10,580 nt of DNA, taken from positions 1 through 10,580 of the forward strand of contig JAHFFU010000015.1 of NCBI GenBank assembly GCA_023247835.1, given 5' to 3'. The notes under the pieces were generated by a model. That model saw only the letters and a program-made list of their open reading frames with translations, did no database searches and was not told where the DNA came from. The position numbers were made by a program, and so were the translations under genes. Source of the DNA: Candidatus Bathyarchaeota archaeon. GTDB taxonomy: Archaea > Thermoproteota > Bathyarchaeia > 40CM-2-53-6 > FEN-987. This document shows, piece after piece, positions 7,394-10,580 of this stretch; the first letter of the stretch is position 1, and every line of letters begins with the position of its first letter.

Positions 7394-8296
7394 CTAAGAA
7401 ACTGATTTTTTCAGTTCTTGTTCTTCCAACTCTTTGAGTAAAGATGTTGTGACAGTTAGATCTCGGTCTGCCCAGGGGTAAACATAGTACCCGTCGACTT
7501 GACTCCATAGGGTGCGATAGACTTCCCTGACAATCTGCATGCCTTCCGCCACATCTTTTCCCTTCATTCTTTCCTTGACTTCTTGTGGGATGCTAACACC
7601 AAGTCTCTTTTCTAAGAACGCTAGTGATTTGTCGCTTTTGGGCACCAGTAGTCCAACTAAGGTTGGAATTTTCCCGTTTGCGTCCTGGAAGGCGTTGAAG
7701 AATTTCAGTGCTTGGTCAGGGTCGAATATCGGTTGGGTGATTACCAGATTCGCCCCAGCGTCTTTCTTCTGCATTAATGTTGAGAATTGTTTTTGGATGT
7801 CTCCGGAGGTAGGATCGCTTCCAACGGCTATACAGAACCCTGTGCCAAGGTTTGTATTCGATTCCTGATTTCGCACCCATTGAATTAGCTCAACTGAGGA
7901 CTTGAAATTGTAGTAATTGGAGTACGGCGGATCATTTGGGTCCCCGTACAGTGCGAGCAGGTTGTCAATCCCTGACTCTTTTAGACGGTGAAGCATGTCG
8001 TCGTCTTTCAAATGGTCCCTACACACAATTGAGGTTATTACGTCAACCTGCGCTTCGCGCCTAACCTTGATGGATGACTCAAAGCAAATTCTTTCAGCAG
8101 TCCTTTTCGGATCGTTTGGGTCGGCCGAGTTCTTTAAAGCAGTGAGCCTAACCGCGTCAACATACGGTCTCACCTTCGCTACCAAATCGGCCAGGTTAGG
8201 CTGGTCAGGTTTGAATTCGACAACGACGAGGGGTTTCTGGTTTGTAATCTTATCCGTCAGTCTCAAAGTGAGACAACCTCGCGCCCACGTAGTCAT
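7394..8296 (-). CDS. metF: Methylenetetrahydrofolate reductase (MetF) family protein
   Basis: A 300-residue cytoplasmic TIM-barrel flavoprotein of the MTHFR family, near the usual 280-300 residues. Visible blocks are VVVEFKP (24-30, E27 in the place of the catalytic Glu28 of E. coli MetF), SIVCRDH (89-95), NLLALYGDP (112-120, D119), LVITQPIFD (184-192, Q188) and GVSIPQEV (233-240). The family interconverts 5,10-methylene- and 5-methyl-tetrahydrofolate. Beside two GcvT-type methyl acceptor proteins it could run in the oxidative direction, recycling methyl-THF, or supply methionine synthesis. The ATG at 8296 is used; no Shine-Dalgarno sequence is evident, and a TATA-like box lies near 8334. It lies 70 bp downstream of the flavin monooxygenase on the same strand. 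It is a divergent member, so cofactor preference (THF or another pterin) is not certain. Confidence 0.82.
   Translation of the reverse strand: MTTWARGCLTLRLTDKITNQKPLVVVEFKPDQPNLADLVAKVRPYVDAVRLTALKNSADPNDPKRTAERICFESSIKVRREAQVDVITSIVCRDHLKDDDMLHRLKESGIDNLLALYGDPNDPPYSNYYNFKSSVELIQWVRNQESNTNLGTGFCIAVGSDPTSGDIQKQFSTLMQKKDAGANLVITQPIFDPDQALKFFNAFQDANGKIPTLVGLLVPKSDKSLAFLEKRLGVSIPQEVKERMKGKDVAEGMQIVREVYRTLWSQVDGYYVYPWADRDLTVTTSLLKELEEQELKKSVS
7396..7419 (+). terminator. Possible terminator between convergent genes
   Basis: AACTGA (7400-7405), loop TTTTT, TCAGTT (7411-7416), with three further pairs beyond a bulged A. It lies 40-60 bp past the stop of the DmdA-like gene, inside the last codons of the convergent metF-like gene. 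A six-T tract and a pyrimidine-rich stretch (CTTGTTCTTCC) suit archaeal termination on the plus strand. Confidence 0.3.
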
Positions 8297-8329
8297 TTGT
8301 CAATATACAGCGTCTGCTAATCACAATTC

Positions 8330-8337
8330 ATTATTAA
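8330..8337 (-). promoter_or_regulatory. TATA-like box for the metF-like gene
   Basis: Read on the minus strand: TTAATAAT. A start about 26 bp downstream (near 8308) would leave a leader of roughly 12 nt before the ATG at 8296. A second AT-rich stretch (TGTATATT, near 8305) is too close to that ATG, unless translation begins further in. Confidence 0.35.
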
Positions 8338-8366
8338 TTTCCTTAAGGGGCACAAATCCGCCTTGC

Positions 8367-9584
8367 CTACAAAATGCCAGCAAGTCTGAACTTCTCTGCA
8401 AGACTTAGCTTTTGAATTGTTCCTGAAACAATCCCTAATGATAAGAGCATTAATGCGTGATTCTTCTGCGCGTTTCTAAGGCCTCGATTCCTCAACCACT
8501 CAATCGCTCTATTGTTCGTATTCATGTACATTGCCGTCCGCTCGGCCATAGTTTGAATGAACTCTGTTTGCGGCCTCCTAGCTTCTTCGTACCTCCTGAG
8601 CGCGTTTGCTGAAAAGTCAGATTTTGCGAGACAATCCTCAAGGACCTCGAGCAAGGCGTTTACGTCTTGTAGTGTCAAATTCGCACCTTGTCCAAGGCTG
8701 GGCTCTAGGGAGTGAACGGCGTCACCAATCAGGGCAACGCGATCGCTCACCCAAGATCTTGCCTTTACTTGTTGGGGGCTCATATACAAGAAATCATCCC
8801 AGGACCTGGCCGCCTCCAGAGGTCCAGCAAGGTCGGGCGCTAGAGATGTAAGTGTTGATTTGAATTGTTCCAGCCCAAGTGCCTTCAGGCCATCGAAGCC
8901 ATCGGGTCGTAAGTAGTAGAATAGGTAACTCCCGCCCGGTACAGGGAAAATGCCCAGCATCTTTCCTCTGGCCAAGTAATGATTTGCTTCTTCGGAAGAG
9001 TCACTTATCTCACCGACAAGCGTGACGACGTATCCGTACCCGTACTTTTTCACCTCAGCCCGTATGCCCACAGATTCCCTAACCTTTGACATGGCCCCAT
9101 CCGCTCCCACGACAACATCAGCGCGAAGCTCTTGCACGGAACCAGCAATGGTTGCTCGAACTCCGTTTGGCTGCCCATCTTCACGCAGCAAACCTCCGAA
9201 CGAGGCACCCTCGTACAGCTTAACGCCTCTGTCCAATGCTCGTTTCCGAAGAAGAAGCTCAAGCTCGTGAGGCAGCAATGCCAAGATGTAATTCTGTTTG
9301 TGCCTGAGCAGGCTGTAATCGTAGTCGACTACTAGTTCGCCATTGTTCTTGAGGAATTTTACTGATCGGACTTTACAACCTATCTTCTCAATATCTTGGA
9401 GCAAGCGAAGTTTATCGAGGGCTTCAAGGCCGTTTGGTGATAAGGACAAACCACGCTTGGCGGGCTTTATGCTTGGTCTGGCTTCAAGGACGGCGACCGA
9501 ATGCGCTCTGTCGGCCAAGCCGAAGGCGAGCGAGAGCCCAGCCAGCCCTCCCCCAACCACAACCACGTCAAATTTAGCTTGCAT
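8367..9584 (-). CDS. Class A FAD-dependent monooxygenase (UbiH/PHBH-like)
   Basis: A protein of about 405 residues with the three fingerprints of single-component flavin hydroxylases: GGGLAG (11-16) with an acidic E34 closing the second strand (AVLEARPS), the DG motif in VGADGAMSKVRESVG (159-173) and the GD motif in VALIGDAVHSLEPSLGQGAN (283-302). Family members use NAD(P)H and oxygen to hydroxylate aromatic or polyprenyl substrates; geranylgeranyl reductases share the fold but lack this exact set. The C-terminal 60 residues contain a hydrophobic stretch (HALMLLSLGIVSG) that could touch the membrane, as in ubiquinone hydroxylases. I chose the ATG at 9584 because GGTGG lies just upstream; a GTG at 9590 would add two residues. 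It precedes the metF-like gene on the same strand. The substrate is unknown; an aromatic one would fit an O-demethylation pathway, but so would a quinone. Confidence 0.85.
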   Translation of the reverse strand: MQAKFDVVVVGGGLAGLSLAFGLADRAHSVAVLEARPSIKPAKRGLSLSPNGLEALDKLRLLQDIEKIGCKVRSVKFLKNNGELVVDYDYSLLRHKQNYILALLPHELELLLRKRALDRGVKLYEGASFGGLLREDGQPNGVRATIAGSVQELRADVVVGADGAMSKVRESVGIRAEVKKYGYGYVVTLVGEISDSSEEANHYLARGKMLGIFPVPGGSYLFYYLRPDGFDGLKALGLEQFKSTLTSLAPDLAGPLEAARSWDDFLYMSPQQVKARSWVSDRVALIGDAVHSLEPSLGQGANLTLQDVNALLEVLEDCLAKSDFSANALRRYEEARRPQTEFIQTMAERTAMYMNTNNRAIEWLRNRGLRNAQKNHALMLLSLGIVSGTIQKLSLAEKFRLAGIL

Positions 9585-9610
9585 AACCACCGCCCTGGCG
9601 GTTTCTGCTC

Positions 9611-9636
9611 CTAGGGTTGTTTAAACAATCCCCTAG
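9611..9636. promoter_or_regulatory. Palindrome overlapping the monooxygenase promoter (candidate operator)
   Basis: CTAGGG (9611-9616), then the perfect 12-bp palindrome TTGTTTAAACAA (9617-9628), two unpaired bases, and CCCTAG (9631-9636). The TTTAAA core is about 38 bp upstream of the ATG at 9584 and could double as the TATA box, in which case a bound regulator would block transcription. No protein can be assigned to it. Confidence 0.45.
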
Positions 9637-9886
9637 CCCAGGATCGAACAACTCACGCAGGAAGCAGAACTGTCGTGCAATTCAACACGATAACACCGGT
9701 AGGTTCAGGCATACTTGTTGTAGAGAGGGGGCCTGACCGCTGAATCTACTTCTCAACATCGGACACGATATATCCGTTCACCCCGCCCGCAGCCCCAACG
9801 CCTGTTTTGCCAAAGACAACTAATGCTCTTATGGAAGAGCATAATGGCTAGTAGGTCTGAAACTTGTTTGTGAGAGTAGTTTTTTG
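9637..9886. other. Divergent intergenic region without a gene
   Basis: About 250 bases between the monooxygenase palindrome and the small plus-strand gene. I see no convincing coding frame, tRNA or repeat array. It holds a TATA-like GATATATC (9767-9774), a perfect hairpin at 9823-9842 and an AT-rich stretch before the next start. The TATA-like site would give the downstream gene a leader of about 90 nt containing the hairpin. Confidence 0.5.
9823..9842 (+). repeat. Perfect hairpin in the likely leader of the small hypothetical gene
   Basis: ATGCTCTT (9823-9830), loop ATGG, AAGAGCAT (9835-9842): an 8-bp perfect stem with a tetraloop, 44 bp before the start codon at 9887. No T-run follows, so it is not a typical terminator; an RNA leader element or a protein binding site is possible. 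Confidence 0.45.
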
Positions 9887-10384
9887 ATGGAGCAGGATTT
9901 TGAGCAGTTTAGCGTCTACGGATTTTCAATCGATTATCCGAATGATTCACGTGTGGAGTTCAACCCTAAGAGCAGGCGCGGCGAAGGCGACGTAGTCTTC
10001 CACTTCCCGGATAGGATGAAGATCTTCCTATCTTGGGGAGACCTCGAAAAGGCCAAGAAGAATTTCGGAACGGTCGAAGAACATGCCGACCACAGCCTCA
10101 AAAGAATAAAGACAGCTGGGAACGTGAAGAGTTTCGAACGAATTTCGCACGACTCAATCAGTATCAACTCACATCAGGGAGCTTACAACCGGGCAAGGTT
10201 TGAAGAGATAACTGTGGGTCTTTTCACTGGTAAGAGAAAGAGCCCACGTGAAGCGCGATCTGTTCATGTGCATTGCCCAGATTCGTCAAGGTATTTTGTA
10301 ATTTACGCGCTACTGCCAACTGGCGGAACCTATGATTATGAGAGGACCTTTACGAAAATGGGGAACTCCTTGCGGTGCCACTGA
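9887..10384 (+). CDS. Small protein of unknown function
   Basis: 165 residues, soluble, no signal peptide or membrane segment, charged and basic. I do not recognise a named family. It opens with FSVYGFSIDYP, then VVFHFPDRMKIFLSWGDLEKAKKNF (split at about residue 48 by a beta-to-helix transition), a helical stretch with Lys, Glu and His (residues 52-75), and alternating short strands to the end (RSVHVHCPDSSRYFVIYALL). The pattern of an amphipathic beta sheet with one or two helices recalls small PsbP/Mog1-like folds, but this is by eye only. No catalytic motif stands out; His and Cys residues near the end (VHVHCPD, SLRCH) could bind metal. The ATG at 9887 is preceded in frame by a TTG at 9884. 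It ends 76 bp before the second permease, which has its own promoter. Confidence 0.75.
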   Translation: MEQDFEQFSVYGFSIDYPNDSRVEFNPKSRRGEGDVVFHFPDRMKIFLSWGDLEKAKKNFGTVEEHADHSLKRIKTAGNVKSFERISHDSISINSHQGAYNRARFEEITVGLFTGKRKSPREARSVHVHCPDSSRYFVIYALLPTGGTYDYERTFTKMGNSLRCH

Positions 10385-10403
10385 CTCCGCTGTTTGTTAA
10401 GTA

Positions 10404-10411
10404 TTATATAT
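10404..10411 (+). promoter_or_regulatory. TATA box of the second permease gene
   Basis: TTATATAT within GTATTATATATGC, 20 bp after the stop of the small gene. Expected transcription start is near 10433, giving a leader of about 28 nt that carries a ribosome binding site. So this permease is probably transcribed on its own. Confidence 0.6.
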
Positions 10412-10446
10412 GCAGTCCACCGCCATAATTGACTCAGGAAATTCTT

Positions 10447-10450
10447 GGAG
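10447..10450 (+). promoter_or_regulatory. Shine-Dalgarno site of the second permease
   Basis: GGAG, 10 nt before the ATG at 10461. It supports ATG 10461 over the adjoining GTG at 10458, and contrasts with the leaderless starts at 5872 and 6122. Confidence 0.55.
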
Positions 10451-10460
10451 TTATTCTGTG

Positions 10461-10580
10461 ATGTCCTCTCCAGAAGAACTAGCTAAGGCTGCAGGTAAGA
10501 CTGTCTTTCGAAGATCAGCCTCGGGATTGATGCGCCAATTCACCGCCTACGACGTACTGATTTACAATATTGCTTGGTCG
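10461..10580 (+). CDS. APC-superfamily permease, N-terminal part (cut by right edge)
   Basis: Forty codons are visible: MSSPEELAKAAGKTVFRRSA then SGLMRQFTAYDVLIYNIAWS. The stretch KTVFRRSASGLMRQFTAYD aligns without gaps to KLFLRDATGLVRAWSTYD of the permease at 3007-4659 (shared A-[ST]-G-L-x-R and YD before the first membrane helix). It is therefore probably the same transporter subfamily. The rest, including the membrane segments that set specificity, lies beyond the window. Confidence 0.7.
   Translation, partial: MSSPEELAKAAGKTVFRRSASGLMRQFTAYDVLIYNIAWS

Noticed and set aside
7995..8408. 137-codon plus-strand open frame
   Set aside because: Antisense to the metF-like gene and the end of the monooxygenase; no promoter, ribosome site or motifs.
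9637..9660. GTTCGATCC on the minus strand, resembling the T-loop of a tRNA
   Set aside because: The flanking bases do not form a T-stem (T-T mismatch next to the loop), and no D-arm, anticodon arm or acceptor stem can be built upstream.
9823..9873. Possible 16-codon peptide starting in the hairpin (MLLWKSIMASRSETCL)
   Set aside because: No ribosome binding site and no known match; a frame this short is expected by chance.

Overview
The window looks like part of the chromosome of a heterotrophic archaeon, probably from the Thermoproteota (Thaumarchaeota-like), though the lineage is a guess. The evidence is promoter architecture. AT-rich TATA-like boxes lie about 26 bp upstream of start codons that have no Shine-Dalgarno sequence (6091-6099 before the ATG at 6122; 5894-5902 before the ATG at 5872), which is the pattern of archaeal leaderless mRNAs. 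The last gene instead has a TATA box plus a GGAG ribosome binding site. No rRNA, tRNA, CRISPR array, transposase or integrase was seen.

Layout. Minus strand, 1-5872: a large FAD-dependent dimethylglycine-oxidase-like protein fused to a GcvT folate domain (cut by the left edge), a calcineurin-like metallophosphoesterase, an APC-superfamily permease and a zinc-dependent medium-chain dehydrogenase. A 249-bp divergent promoter region with three TTTC/GAAA-type palindromes follows. Plus strand, 6122-7354: a stand-alone GcvT-family protein that closely resembles the DMSP demethylase DmdA. Minus strand, 7394-9584: a methylenetetrahydrofolate reductase (MetF) family protein, convergent with the DmdA-like gene, and a class A FAD monooxygenase. 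A second divergent intergenic region (9585-9886) carries a long palindrome and a perfect hairpin. Plus strand, 9887 to the right edge: a small protein of unknown function and the first 40 codons of a second APC permease related to the first.

How the genes fit together (inference). Two proteins carry GcvT folds that in characterised relatives pass one-carbon units to tetrahydrofolate, and a MetF homologue interconverts methyl- and methylene-tetrahydrofolate. With two amino-acid/amine-type permeases, a zinc dehydrogenase and a flavin monooxygenase, this reads as an island for uptake and demethylation of small methylated compounds (N-methylated glycines, DMSP-like sulfonium compounds, or O-methyl compounds), with the C1 units fed into folate. 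The substrates cannot be read from the sequence.

Main oddities. The oxidase-like frame has no ordinary start codon upstream of its FAD motif, but removing one A from a four-A run would join it to an ATG behind a TATA box. The segment where the bacterial enzyme links FAD through a histidine contains no histidine. A roughly 105-bp nested inverted repeat overlaps the end of the dehydrogenase gene. Palindromes sit about 66 bp upstream of both divergent leaderless starts.
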